A DNA stretch of 38,826 nucleotides from Cystobacterineae bacterium (GCA_009782175.1 WRKR01000027.1:1-38826); one strand, 5' to 3'; positions 22,678 through 31,974 are shown, counted from the stretch's first letter. The notes: a model not told the origin generated them from the sequence alone. Made by a program: numbers and translations.

Positions 22678-25146
22678 TTATATAAATAGGTTGACGTTGG
22701 CGTTTTCTGCACACTCCATATAAGAGGCCACACCGCCTATGCTGCATTCATCCAACAATTCTTCTCTTTTTATCCCCATCACGTCCATTGACATTTGGCA
22801 TCCCATAAATTCAACACCTTGCTCCAAGGCTTGGGTGCGCAAGGACTCCAGTGAATCGATGCCTTTTTCCTTCATGAGATAGCGCATCATTTTGGCTCCA
22901 ATGCCCAACATATTCATTTTGGAAAGTTTCAGCTTTAAGGAGTGAGAGGGAAGCATCCAGGAAAACATTTTGCCAAACAAATCCTTTTCTGCGCGAGGCT
23001 TTTTGGATTTTTTAATGACATTCAAACCCCAAAAAGTAAAAAATATGGTTACTTTCTTTCCCGTGGCAGCTGCGCCATTGGCCAACACAAAGGTGGCCAA
23101 AGCTTTGTCTAAGTCATCACTAAACATAATAAAGGTTTTGGCATTTTTTTCATTTGTCAACATGTTGGACATGCGCTGAGGCTCAGGGGTTTTCTTTTCT
23201 ATAACCACCGTAAACTGTCCTTTGTCGGAGGTGCCAGATATCCACATGTTGCCCGTAGACTTGCACCAAGCTTCAGCATCTTTAGGAAAGCCAGCATCGG
23301 TTGACATTATTTCAACACATTCTCCTTCGGCCATTTCATCCATCACCTTTTTCAGTTTGAGAATGGGGCCCGGACATTGCAGCCCGCAAGCATCTATTTT
23401 TGTTGTTTTCATGTCTTGAGTTCTTTTTTGTGGTTCAACAGCTGAAGCTTTTAAGTTTTCTTTGTTGAAATGCTGTTTTTTTCCTTCGGTTTTGATGGGT
23501 GCAACAGCCAGGGCATAGGTTTTATATCCACCCGAGAGGTTTTTTATATTTTCAAAGCCCCGCTGCGTTAATATTTGCAATGCAATATATCCTCGCAAGC
23601 CCACCTGACAATATATATATATGGGTTTGTTTTTGGGGATTTCATCCAAGCGTGTGCGCAATTCATCCAGCGGAATGTTCAATGCGTGGGGGATATATTG
23701 TCCGCTGGCCCGTTCTTCTCGGGAGCGCACATCCAAGAGGGTTATTTCTTTGGGGTTTAAGTCTGCTATTTCTCGCCATTGAAAGACGGGCATTCGTCCG
23801 TTGATAATGTTGGAGGCCACATATCCGGCAATGGCAATCGGATCTTTCGCGGAAGAAAACGGTGGTGCATAACTGTGTTCCACTTTCATCAAGTCAAACA
23901 CGCTGCCACCCAATTTAATTAACAAAGCCAGCTGATCCACGCGTTTGTCTACGCCTTCATAGCCTATGCCTTGCGCACCATATATTTTTCCAGTTTGAGG
24001 GTGAAATGTCAGCTTGATGCTCAAGGGTCTGCTGCCTGGATAATAGCCTGCATGGGAAGCGGAATGGGTGGTGGAGCTTTGATAAGGAATATTCAGTTGT
24101 TTCAGTTTTTTCGCAGCCAAACCCGTTGTGGCCACGGTCAGCTCAAACACTTTGGCAATGGCTGTCCCTATGGCGCCTTCATATTTTTCTATGTTGCCTT
24201 TCACCATGTTGTCGGCAACCAAACGTCCTTGTCTGTTGGCTGGGTTTGCTAAATAATTCAACCACGCTTTGCCTGTCAGGGGATGAGGAAATTCAATGGC
24301 ATCGCCCACGGCATAGATGTCTTTCACAGAAGTTTCCAAATATTCATTCACCCAAATGCCGCCGGTTTCACCTGTTTTCAGGCCGGCCCTTTTGGCCAAT
24401 GCGGTTTCGGGGCGCACCCCCATGGATAAAATAACCATATCCGCAGGAAGGGTTTTGCCGCTTTTTAGGCAAACGTTGAGCTTGCCGTCTTTCTGCTCAA
24501 AACGTTCAACGGTTTGTTCCAAATAAAGGTGGACTCCTTTTTCTGACAAATGGTGGTGCACATGTGAGGCTATGGAAAAATCCACAGGCGCCATCACTTG
24601 CTTTGCCATTTCTATCATGGAAACTTCCGCGCCTGCTTGATGCAGGTTTTCAGCCATTTCAAGGCCAATAAACCCTGCACCCACCACCACGGCTTGTTGG
24701 ACCTTGTGTGTCTGAAGATGGTTTTTGATGCGGTCGGTGTCCACCACATCGCGCAAAACAAAAACCCCTTCTAATTCAACACCTTCTAACGGTGGTTTGG
24801 CCGGAAAAGCGCCGGGTGAAAGCAGCAGTTTATCATATGTTTCAATATAGGTTTTGCCGTCTGCCCCTTGGACGGTTATTGTTTTTCCATGGCTGTCAAT
24901 GTGGATAACGGTATTTTCAACCCTGATATCCACATTAAACCTTTTTCCAAATGAAGCAGGGGTTTGCAGAAAAAGCCTTTCCCGCTCTTGGATGGTTCCG
25001 CCTATATAATAGGGCAATCCACAATTGGCATATGAAATATATTTGCCTTTTTCAAAAACAATAATTTCAGCATGTTCATCTATTCTGCGGATTCTTGCTG
25101 CTGCAGTGGCTCCTCCGGCGACGCCTCCTACAATTAAGTATTTCAC
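22678..25146 (-). CDS. CoA-disulfide reductase fused to rhodanese, TusA and DsrE-like domains
   Basis: An 822-residue four-part sulfur-transfer flavoprotein. Residues 1-445 are an FAD/NAD(P)H disulfide reductase (GGVAGGATAAAR, active-site Cys42 in SYANCGLPYYIGG, second nucleotide site VVVGAGFIGLEMAENL, and YAVGDA). Residues 455-555 are a rhodanese domain with Cys513 in YCQVGLRG. Residues 583-652 are a TusA domain with CGLQCPGP (Cys587, Cys591). Residues 670-822 are DsrE/F-like, with candidate cysteines 783, 801 and 812. All key cysteines are present. The same domain order is known in Firmicutes and anaerobes; it likely reduces CoA disulfide/persulfide and relays sulfane sulfur. The start is GTG at 25146, preceded by GGAAAGAGA. 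Homologues have been linked to polysulfide handling. Confidence 0.95.
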   Translation of the reverse strand: MKYLIVGGVAGGATAAARIRRIDEHAEIIVFEKGKYISYANCGLPYYIGGTIQERERLFLQTPASFGKRFNVDIRVENTVIHIDSHGKTITVQGADGKTYIETYDKLLLSPGAFPAKPPLEGVELEGVFVLRDVVDTDRIKNHLQTHKVQQAVVVGAGFIGLEMAENLHQAGAEVSMIEMAKQVMAPVDFSIASHVHHHLSEKGVHLYLEQTVERFEQKDGKLNVCLKSGKTLPADMVILSMGVRPETALAKRAGLKTGETGGIWVNEYLETSVKDIYAVGDAIEFPHPLTGKAWLNYLANPANRQGRLVADNMVKGNIEKYEGAIGTAIAKVFELTVATTGLAAKKLKQLNIPYQSSTTHSASHAGYYPGSRPLSIKLTFHPQTGKIYGAQGIGYEGVDKRVDQLALLIKLGGSVFDLMKVEHSYAPPFSSAKDPIAIAGYVASNIINGRMPVFQWREIADLNPKEITLLDVRSREERASGQYIPHALNIPLDELRTRLDEIPKNKPIYIYCQVGLRGYIALQILTQRGFENIKNLSGGYKTYALAVAPIKTEGKKQHFNKENLKASAVEPQKRTQDMKTTKIDACGLQCPGPILKLKKVMDEMAEGECVEIMSTDAGFPKDAEAWCKSTGNMWISGTSDKGQFTVVIEKKTPEPQRMSNMLTNEKNAKTFIMFSDDLDKALATFVLANGAAATGKKVTIFFTFWGLNVIKKSKKPRAEKDLFGKMFSWMLPSHSLKLKLSKMNMLGIGAKMMRYLMKEKGIDSLESLRTQALEQGVEFMGCQMSMDVMGIKREELLDECSIGGVASYMECAENANVNLFI

Positions 25147-25232
25147 TCTCTTTCCTTCCTTTGGGAATGACTTATTCTTTTATACCTTCATTATTTATAT
25201 GGCGTCCATGTTCCGCAACACAACCAACAGTG

Positions 25233-25292
25233 TGGGCAAAACCACGGACAAAACCACGGACAAATACGCGGACAAATACATGGGAAAACACA
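25233..25292. repeat. 12-bp degenerate tandem repeat, five units
   Basis: Units related to CGGACAAAACCA recur at a 12-bp period, drifting to CGGACAAATACG and CGGACAAATACA. It lies in the 158-bp gap between the lipid-kinase gene and the CoA-disulfide-reductase gene, upstream of the latter. A 70-codon open frame runs through it on the minus strand (FVRVFVRGFVRGF), but it overlaps the kinase gene end and looks like a by-product of the repeat. Confidence 0.85.
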
Positions 25293-25304
25293 TCTGGAGG
25301 CAGC

Positions 25305-26222
25305 TTAAACGCACAAGCGTATGCTTTGTGGCAGCACGCGTATGCTGCAAGGCAGTTTGCCGGGCTGTTCGCCATCGCAGTCAATGAGTACCTCTTCTTT
25401 GGAGCGCGCCGTCAAGGCCTTGCAGGTATATTGCTGTGTGCGGCTAAAGCGCGTGTGGGCTCCGGAATAAATGCTGCGGTTCTTCCACACAAAGTCCGAA
25501 AGCCCATAGTCGGACCATAGGGTTACATTCAACAGGCCATCCCTCACATTGGCCTCAGGTGCCACTTTCATGCCTCCTCCAAAATAAGCACCATTGGCTA
25601 CCGTCAAAGTTGTTATAGGCCGCCGCTCAAAATTCCCGCCGTCCATGCACAGCTCTACCTCTTTGTCGGCATAGCGCATAAACACGCGGAGGGAGGCCAG
25701 CATAAATGACATTTTTCCACCCAAAGCCTTGGTGGTCTCATTGGCACGCTTCACAATTTCACCTGAAACCCCAAAGCTGCATTCATTGATAAAATATCTG
25801 GAGTGCGGCTTCCCATCCACGCCTTCGCATTCCAAAAACCCCACATCCACAGGCACCGTCTTCGCCAGGCGTATGCGCTCGAAAGCTTCATCCAACTTCA
25901 ATGTCCAACCAAAAGTTCTGCGAAAGTCACACCCCGTTCCCCGCGGCAAAACGGCCAAACAGGCATCGGGCGCTATGGGTCCCTTCTCATCAAAAAAACC
26001 ATTGACCACTTCATTGAGAGTCCCATCTCCTCCCACGGCCACAATGCAGTTATATCCACCGCGCAAAGCCCAACGCGTCAACCGTATTGCATCCATGGGC
26101 TGCTCCGTAAATGCACAGCTTATTTCACCCAGGCTGCGCATGCCTTGAGCGTGGATTTCTGCCCAACGCCTGCCCGTCTCGCCATTGGCGCTATATGCGT
26201 TGACAACAAAAAAAATCCTCAT
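25305..26222 (-). CDS. Diacylglycerol/lipid kinase family protein (YegS/DgkB type)
   Basis: A 305-residue protein of the diacylglycerol-kinase catalytic family, which phosphorylates diacylglycerol or related lipids with ATP. The hallmark GGDGTLNEVVNG at 64-75 and PRGTGCDFRRTFG at 93-105 are intact, as are NECSFGVSGEIVKR and VANGAYFGGGMKVAPEANVRDG. The C-terminal IDCDGEQPGKLP segment matches the final DGE motif. The ATG at 26222 follows AAAGG by 8 bases. It lies 42 bp downstream of aspS. The true lipid substrate (diacylglycerol, phosphatidylglycerol, sphingoid base) is not determined by sequence. Confidence 0.93.
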   Translation of the reverse strand: MRIFFVVNAYSANGETGRRWAEIHAQGMRSLGEISCAFTEQPMDAIRLTRWALRGGYNCIVAVGGDGTLNEVVNGFFDEKGPIAPDACLAVLPRGTGCDFRRTFGWTLKLDEAFERIRLAKTVPVDVGFLECEGVDGKPHSRYFINECSFGVSGEIVKRANETTKALGGKMSFMLASLRVFMRYADKEVELCMDGGNFERRPITTLTVANGAYFGGGMKVAPEANVRDGLLNVTLWSDYGLSDFVWKNRSIYSGAHTRFSRTQQYTCKALTARSKEEVLIDCDGEQPGKLPCSIRVLPQSIRLCV

Positions 26223-26264
26223 GCCATACCTTTGCTTCAGGCAAGCGCCACATGGAAAGCGCGT

Positions 26265-28082
26265 TTATGGTGAAGAGGTGGGCAACAGGCGAATGCCCAG
26301 CTCAGAGAGTTGGCTGCTCTCCACAGGTGTAGGCGCGCCGCTCATCAAGTCGGCCCCATTTTGTGTCTTCGGGAAAGAAATAACATCGCGCAGGGACTCA
26401 GCATTGCTGAGCAGCATCGCCAACCGGTCCATCCCCAAAGCAATGCCCCCGTGCGGAGGTGCGCCAAATTTCAAAGCATCCAACAAAAAGCCAAATTTTT
26501 GCCGCGCCTCTTCTTCGGGAATGCCCAATGCATGGAAAATGCGCGCCTGAAGCTCCGGGTTGTGCACACGTATGGAGCCTCCTCCAATTTCAAAACCATT
26601 CAGCACAACATCATAACGGTGGCATTTCACCTGAGCTGGGTTGCTTTCCAGCCACTCCACATGCTCATCCACGGGCCGCGTAAAGGCATGGTGAGCGGCT
26701 ACCCAGCGTTTTTCCGCTTCGTCAAATTCAAACAGCGGGGGGTTGACTACCCAGAGGAATTTCCACACCCCGCCGGAGCCATATTCGGGAATGAGGCCAA
26801 GCTGCTTGGCAACAAAAACACGCAAATTGGCCATCACCGTATGTACCTGCGCCGCACGTCCAAATTGGAAGGCCAAAATATCCCCTGCCTTTGCCCCACA
26901 AGCCGCGTTAATGGCTTGGCGCAATGGCGCAGAAATGTTTTTGGCCATCGGCGACTGCGTCCATTCTCCGGCTTCATTCAGCTTCGCACGCGCCAAACCC
27001 TGAGCACCCATGCTTTTAACATAGGCCTCGAGTTTCTCGCCATCCGAGCGAGACAAGGCATGCTTGCCCTCAATAACCATGGCTTTCACTATTCCACCGG
27101 TTTTCACCGCTTCCCACATCAGCGGCATTCCGCCTTCTGCGCCAAACTGTTGGATGATTTTTGTCAGCTCAATATGCGGCATGCCAAAGCGCAAATCCGG
27201 CTTGTCATTGCCATAGGTGGACATGGCCTCGTCATAATCCATGCGCAAAAAGGGTCGCGGAATGTCTATCCCCAAAACCTCTTTCCACAGCGTGGCCAAC
27301 ATGGCTTCTATCACTTCGAAAATATCATCCTCGCAGACGAAGCTCATTTCCAAGTCAATCTGCGTAAACTCCGGTTGACGGTCTAACCTTAAGTCTTCAT
27401 CCCTGAAGCATTTTACTATTTGGAAATAGCGCTCAAACCCCGCCACCATGAAAAGTTGCTTATAAAGCTGAGGGCTTTCGGCCAAGGCATAAAACTTTCC
27501 CGCATTCAGCCTGGAGGGCACCAAAAAGTTGCGCGCACCCCCGGGAGTATATTTGCCAATAAAGGGCGTCTCCAACTCCAAAAAGTTGCGCTCTGTCAGC
27601 ACAGAGCGGACCAGGGTATTCATTTTCGCGCGCGTTATGAGTGTCTGCTGCAAAGGGCGCCTTCGCAAATCCAAATAGCGGTAGGCCAAACGCTTGGACT
27701 CCGCCGTCGTCACCTTGTCGGAAATTTCAAAGGGAGGCGTTTCGGACTTGTTAAACACCGTCAACTGCTCAACCCGCACCTCAACCTCTCCCGTCGCTAT
27801 GCGCGGGTTGCTGTTGTTTCCCCGAGAAACCACTTTCCCCGAAACACCAATGCACCACTCGTGCCGCAACTGGCCCGCCAGCGCGTGGGACTCACACACC
27901 TCCGGCTGGAATACCACTTGGGTCACCCCCTCCCTGTCTCTTAAATCCACAAAAACAGCTCCCCCATGGTCGCGATAATTTTGTACCCACCCAAAAAGTA
28001 CAACTTCTCTTCCAATGTCCGAAGCACGCAGCTGCCCGCAACTGTCTGTCCTCTTCCGTTCCCTGATAAATGAGCCCGACAT
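26265..28082 (-). CDS. aspS: Aspartyl-tRNA synthetase, probably non-discriminating (Asp/Asn)
   Basis: A 605-residue bacterial-type class II synthetase with the N-terminal OB-fold anticodon domain, the GAD insertion domain (about 290-430), motif 2 (CFRDEDLRLDRQPEFTQID), and motif 3 (GIALGMDRLAML). In the anticodon domain the E. coli sequence RRDLGS is YRDHGG here, with His39 at the position where the discriminating enzyme has Leu30. His at that site is a marker of non-discriminating enzymes such as that of Pseudomonas aeruginosa, which also make Asp-tRNA-Asn for GatCAB. That inference rests on remembered literature and on one residue. The ATG at 28082 follows AAGG. Confidence 0.95.
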   Translation of the reverse strand: MSGSFIRERKRTDSCGQLRASDIGREVVLFGWVQNYRDHGGAVFVDLRDREGVTQVVFQPEVCESHALAGQLRHEWCIGVSGKVVSRGNNSNPRIATGEVEVRVEQLTVFNKSETPPFEISDKVTTAESKRLAYRYLDLRRRPLQQTLITRAKMNTLVRSVLTERNFLELETPFIGKYTPGGARNFLVPSRLNAGKFYALAESPQLYKQLFMVAGFERYFQIVKCFRDEDLRLDRQPEFTQIDLEMSFVCEDDIFEVIEAMLATLWKEVLGIDIPRPFLRMDYDEAMSTYGNDKPDLRFGMPHIELTKIIQQFGAEGGMPLMWEAVKTGGIVKAMVIEGKHALSRSDGEKLEAYVKSMGAQGLARAKLNEAGEWTQSPMAKNISAPLRQAINAACGAKAGDILAFQFGRAAQVHTVMANLRVFVAKQLGLIPEYGSGGVWKFLWVVNPPLFEFDEAEKRWVAAHHAFTRPVDEHVEWLESNPAQVKCHRYDVVLNGFEIGGGSIRVHNPELQARIFHALGIPEEEARQKFGFLLDALKFGAPPHGGIALGMDRLAMLLSNAESLRDVISFPKTQNGADLMSGAPTPVESSQLSELGIRLLPTSSP

Positions 28083-28229
28083 AATGACGCCTTATGGTTA
28101 TAACGAATTTTCGGAAAACAAACCTAGTGTGCCATTCTCAAAGACGCAATGAGAGAAAAGCCAACCCGCGTTTCCTTTCTCATTTATTTGATTGTTATTC
28201 ACGCTTTTATTTGGTGTATCATCCTCCTT

Positions 28230-29450
28230 ATGCGATATTTATTGCCTCTGCTCTTTGTTGCCTCCGCCATCGCTTGCGGCGGCCCAAGTTCTGAGCCTCC
28301 TGTGGATGTGATGGTGCTGGCCCCCAATTCCAATGGGGTGTTTTCACCTCAAAAAAAACGTCTCACCACCATTTCCAACATAGCCAAGCTTGAAGGAAAC
28401 ATTGCCAACTTCATCGGCAATGCGCAGATGTTTCTGGATGAGGACGACCCTGCACAGCAATCAGCACGTACCATAGAGGAATTTAAGAAGGCCATTTTTC
28501 AAAACAAAGGCAGCAGCGTTCGCGCACAGTTTATTGAGAAAGACGGCGCACTTTGGCCTGCGGATTTTCACTCCTGGGCCATGACAACGGCCTATTGGAA
28601 CCTCGAGCAGGCCTTTCTCTATTTCCAGCAGATGTATGACGGTCGAAGCACCAAAGAGCTTTTGGAGCTTCCTGTCTATTATTGGTTGGACACCAATGTC
28701 CAAAGCGTGGACCCCAAAGAAAGCAGCACAGACAATGCTTTCTATTGGGCAGGCGGCTTCAGGCTCATGGGTGTGCTTCCCTTCAAAGACTTCCAAACCA
28801 TCCCCATGTCCATCAACTTTGGCGTGATGGCCCATGAATATGCGCATTTTGTTTTTGATTCCCGCGTCGGTTCTTTTGAGGCCAGAGATGGCCTGCCCGC
28901 CAGCCTCTTGGCTGCGATGAATGAAGGGCTGGCTGACTTTCATGCTTTTGGCGCCACGCGAAGGCTCGACGGCAAGGGAACGGTGAATTTTCTGGGGTGG
29001 ACCATTGATATGCAAGACGCGATTGCGGCACGTGATTTTTCCGCCAACCAATGCATGTATCAAGACTTATATCTCGCATTGCATGGGCTTCCCACGGAAA
29101 CCTTCAGGGATGAATATGCGGCCCATTATCTCGTGGGCACTTTGTTGGCTTCAGCCTTTTATCATGCAGCCGAGACGCCAGAGGATTTTGATATTCTTGC
29201 CAAATCCATCATCAATGCCTATAGCAGTGACGACCTTGAAAGGCCTGGCATTCAACAACTTTATCTCAAATATTCCAACGAGGTCTCTCTTCAAACGGTG
29301 GCCGAAGTTTTCTTAAGCCACATCCCCTCGGGCAGAGACGACTTGTGGTGCAAAGCCTGCAACCAATTGGTGGGCCGCCTTCAAATTAATGCAACATGTC
29401 CAGCCAACTGCTCCAACTATAAAAAACCACAGTGTCCTTCCATCCATTAA
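28230..29450 (+). CDS. Predicted lipoprotein metalloprotease (HExxH gluzincin type)
   Basis: From the ATG at 28230 the 406-residue product starts MRYLLPLLFVASAIACGG, a lipoprotein signal with Cys16 as the probable lipidation site. The middle carries VMAHEYAHFVFD (His202, Glu203, His206: HExxH) and 26 residues later NEGLADF with Glu232, the spacing and sequence of a gluzincin third zinc ligand. I do not recognise the wider family, and the family call rests on these motifs. The C-terminus is Cys-rich, with five Cys after residue 375. A start at 28149 would add a second hydrophobic stretch and hide the lipobox. Neither start has a clear ribosome binding site. The gene overlaps nothing and is followed 2 bp later by an exported protein gene. 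Confidence 0.75.
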   Translation: MRYLLPLLFVASAIACGGPSSEPPVDVMVLAPNSNGVFSPQKKRLTTISNIAKLEGNIANFIGNAQMFLDEDDPAQQSARTIEEFKKAIFQNKGSSVRAQFIEKDGALWPADFHSWAMTTAYWNLEQAFLYFQQMYDGRSTKELLELPVYYWLDTNVQSVDPKESSTDNAFYWAGGFRLMGVLPFKDFQTIPMSINFGVMAHEYAHFVFDSRVGSFEARDGLPASLLAAMNEGLADFHAFGATRRLDGKGTVNFLGWTIDMQDAIAARDFSANQCMYQDLYLALHGLPTETFRDEYAAHYLVGTLLASAFYHAAETPEDFDILAKSIINAYSSDDLERPGIQQLYLKYSNEVSLQTVAEVFLSHIPSGRDDLWCKACNQLVGRLQINATCPANCSNYKKPQCPSIH

Positions 29451-29452
29451 AC

Positions 29453-30178
29453 ATGAAAACCTTCATCGCCGCTATTGCTCTGGTTTCAGGAGTGGCCTTT
29501 GCCCAACGCAATGATGCCCCCATTCCCTTTGAGAATGAAACCCCCTCCGCGCCTTTGCCTCGACATCAGAAGCCTGCTGATACAGACAATTTTTCTGATT
29601 ATGTCCAGCATGAAGAAAGCTCATTTAAGACACTGGCACATGAGGACGACCCAACCACGGGAATCAGTTTGGACCTGCACCTGGGTTATATAGAGCTTGC
29701 CGAATCCAAAAAAGGCTCGAGCGGTCGGTTTACGTTGGGACTGCGTGGCACCTGGGAATGGAGCCGCGCGTTTTTTGACGATGAATATTGGCGCAAAGTC
29801 TTCTTTGTGGACCTGACATGGAATATTACCATGGCCACGGCGGGGACGGATTATGTTTATACGAAGGTTACCCATAATTATTTGGCGCTCGCTCCAGCCT
29901 GGTCCCATCCCTTCAGCCTTGGCGGCATCCCCTTGGCCGTCTTCGTCCAAGGCGGAATAGGCCTCTTCTTCCTCAATTCCACGTTAACCGTCGGAAGCGC
30001 CACAACCAGCAACAGCGGCGTTTATTTGCTTGGCCAATATGGCCTGGGCGTTCGCTCGCGCATCTCTTTGGATCCAAAAAAGGCTTTCTTCATCGTCGCT
30101 CGGTTGGAGTTTACGGGCTATATCCACCGCCATACGCATGACTTCCTCCTTTCAGCTGGCGTAGGCCTGGGCTTTTAA
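29453..30178 (+). CDS. Exported outer-membrane beta-barrel-like protein
   Basis: A 241-residue protein with a clear signal peptide (MKTFIAAIALVSGVAFA, cleaved before Q). After a low-complexity acidic and Pro-rich stretch, the body alternates aromatic and polar residues in strand-like fashion (ISLDLHLGYIEL, FTLGLRGTWEW, VFVQGGIGLFFL, LLGQYGLGVRSRI). It ends in Phe (SAGVGLGF), the usual last residue of outer-membrane barrels. Length fits a barrel of about 8 strands. The ATG at 29453 lies 2 bp after the stop of the upstream gene, so the two are probably co-transcribed. No family was recognised. Confidence 0.72.
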   Translation: MKTFIAAIALVSGVAFAQRNDAPIPFENETPSAPLPRHQKPADTDNFSDYVQHEESSFKTLAHEDDPTTGISLDLHLGYIELAESKKGSSGRFTLGLRGTWEWSRAFFDDEYWRKVFFVDLTWNITMATAGTDYVYTKVTHNYLALAPAWSHPFSLGGIPLAVFVQGGIGLFFLNSTLTVGSATTSNSGVYLLGQYGLGVRSRISLDPKKAFFIVARLEFTGYIHRHTHDFLLSAGVGLGF

Positions 30179-30180
30179 TC

Positions 30181-30222
30181 AGCACAGGTTTTTAAGCACG
30201 GTGTTTTAAGCGCGGCATTTTA
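30181..30222. repeat. 14-bp degenerate tandem repeat, three units
   Basis: AGCACAGGTTTTTA, AGCACGGTGTTTTA and AGCGCGGCATTTTA follow each other at a 14-bp period in the gap between the convergent barrel-protein gene and recJ; the last unit supplies part of the recJ stop codon. Confidence 0.8.
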
Positions 30223-31974
30223 AGTCGCCTGGGCTTTTGTCGGGCGAACAGCTCTCAGCTTCAAGCAGGTGGTTGTGCGGCCATTCCACGTGCTCATTTC
30301 TGCACAAAAAGCAATGTCAACATTGGTTGTACCCCTGGGGGCAGGCAGGTTTTCCGGTGTGGGCAAAGCTTCTGCCATGTTGAAGCCAATAACATCCATA
30401 TGCGGTGCATCCAGGAGTTTCAACTTGAGGTGCGCCGCCTTTGCTGTCCGCACAATATGCGGGGTGGCTCGAATGTCCGTCACCGCCAAAACAGGCTCAG
30501 GGTTTCCAGCTCCAAACGGCGCCAGCAGAGCAATGGCGTTCACCAACTCCTCGTTCAGCTGCTTTAAAGCAAGGCTTAAGTCAATGCGACAGCGGGGAAT
30601 GAGTGCCTCCTCACTCAAACATTCCTCTGCCAAGGCTTCAAATTTCTGCTCAAAGTCCAGCAGGTATTTTTCCTGCAAAGTAACGCCTGCCGCGTGGTGG
30701 TGTCCGCCAAAACGCTCAAACAACTCTGCGCAGCGGCTTAGCGTCTCAAACAAATGCAAGCCCTCCACACTTCGCGCAGAGCCCTTCCCCACTCCCTCGT
30801 TGAGGGCCAGCATAACAACAGGGCGGTGGTATGTGTCCACCAAACGCGAAGCCACAATGCCGATGACGCCTGCGTGCCACCCTTCTTTGGCCAATACCAA
30901 AGCTTTGGGCTTGCGTGTCATTTTCGCCTCCGCCAATGCACGGGCTTCTTCTTCAACCGCTTGCTCAATGGCTCTGCGCTCGTTGTTGGCCTCATCCAAC
31001 AAACGCGCAAGCCTTTGTGCTTCACTGGGGTTTTTAGAGCACAACAGTCGAATGCCCAAGTCCGCATCATCCAACCTGCCTGCAGCATTAATGCGAGGCG
31101 CCAGCTGGAAAGCCACCCTCCCTGCTGTGAGTGCTTTGTCACTTAATGCGGAAACCTCTTTGAGCGCACAAATGCCATAACGCTTGGAGCGAGACAATTC
31201 CTCAAGGCCATGTCGGACCAAAATCCGGTTGACACCTTTCAGCGGCACCACATCTGCAATGGTCGCCAATGCCACCAAATCCAAAAAGGATTTTAAATGG
31301 GGTTCTCCTCCGCTGGAAAACCACCCCGCCTCTCTCACATGCTTCCTGAGCGCCATGCACAAAGCAAAGCTGAGTCCCGCTGCACACAGGTTTTTGTCTG
31401 GGTAGAGGCAACCCGGCTTGAGTGGATTTAAAATAACATTGGCTTCGGGGAGAGCCTTGGGGACTACATGGTGGTCCACAATAACAACATCCATCCCCAG
31501 CTTCCTGGCGTGAAAAACTTCTTCATGTGCAGAAATGCCACAATCCAATGTCACCAAGAGGCTTGTCCCTCGCTGAGCAATACGCGCTATGGCCCCTAGG
31601 TTCAGGCCATAACCTTCGTTGAGCCGGTGGGGAATATAGCTGTCTACCTGGGCCCCCAACGCTTCTAAAAACAACTTTAAAATGCTCGTCGAGCACACCC
31701 CGTCTACGTCATAATCCCCAAATAAAGTTATTTTCTCCTTGCGCGCCAAAGCCAACACCAAACGCTCTGTGGCTTGCGGCATGCCATCCATTTGCCGTGG
31801 ATCCGGCAACTCACCCAGCGAGGCATGCAAAAACTGAAAAGCACTTTGCTCATCCACAATGTTGCGCCGAAGCAATATTTGAGCAACCAAAGGCGGAAGC
31901 TTTAAAGCCTTCGCCAATGGCTCTGCCCTTTCATCCGCCGGAGGCTCCGGCCAAACCCAATGGCGCTCTGTCAT
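30220..31974 (-). CDS. recJ: Single-stranded-DNA-specific exonuclease RecJ
   Basis: A 5'-3' single-strand exonuclease of recombination and repair. The 584-residue protein has the DHH-family motifs FGDYDVDGVCST at 85-96, LDCGISAHEEV around 143, VDHHVVPKA at 166-174, and the DHHA1 motif FGGHHHAAGV in the C-terminal half, followed by an OB-like end (APFGAGNPEPVL). Motif II reads LVTLDCGIS where TVDxG is usual. The ATG at 31974 has GAGGG 5 bases upstream; a TTG four codons earlier would overlap the phosphatase stop. It lies 8 bp downstream of the phosphatase gene. Confidence 0.95.
   Translation of the reverse strand: MTERHWVWPEPPADERAEPLAKALKLPPLVAQILLRRNIVDEQSAFQFLHASLGELPDPRQMDGMPQATERLVLALARKEKITLFGDYDVDGVCSTSILKLFLEALGAQVDSYIPHRLNEGYGLNLGAIARIAQRGTSLLVTLDCGISAHEEVFHARKLGMDVVIVDHHVVPKALPEANVILNPLKPGCLYPDKNLCAAGLSFALCMALRKHVREAGWFSSGGEPHLKSFLDLVALATIADVVPLKGVNRILVRHGLEELSRSKRYGICALKEVSALSDKALTAGRVAFQLAPRINAAGRLDDADLGIRLLCSKNPSEAQRLARLLDEANNERRAIEQAVEEEARALAEAKMTRKPKALVLAKEGWHAGVIGIVASRLVDTYHRPVVMLALNEGVGKGSARSVEGLHLFETLSRCAELFERFGGHHHAAGVTLQEKYLLDFEQKFEALAEECLSEEALIPRCRIDLSLALKQLNEELVNAIALLAPFGAGNPEPVLAVTDIRATPHIVRTAKAAHLKLKLLDAPHMDVIGFNMAEALPTPENLPAPRGTTNVDIAFCAEMSTWNGRTTTCLKLRAVRPTKAQAT

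Noticed and set aside
25172-25384. A 70-residue minus-strand protein with FVRVFVRGFVRGF
   Set aside because: It overlaps the end of the lipid-kinase gene in another frame, and its repeats derive directly from the 12-bp DNA repeat.
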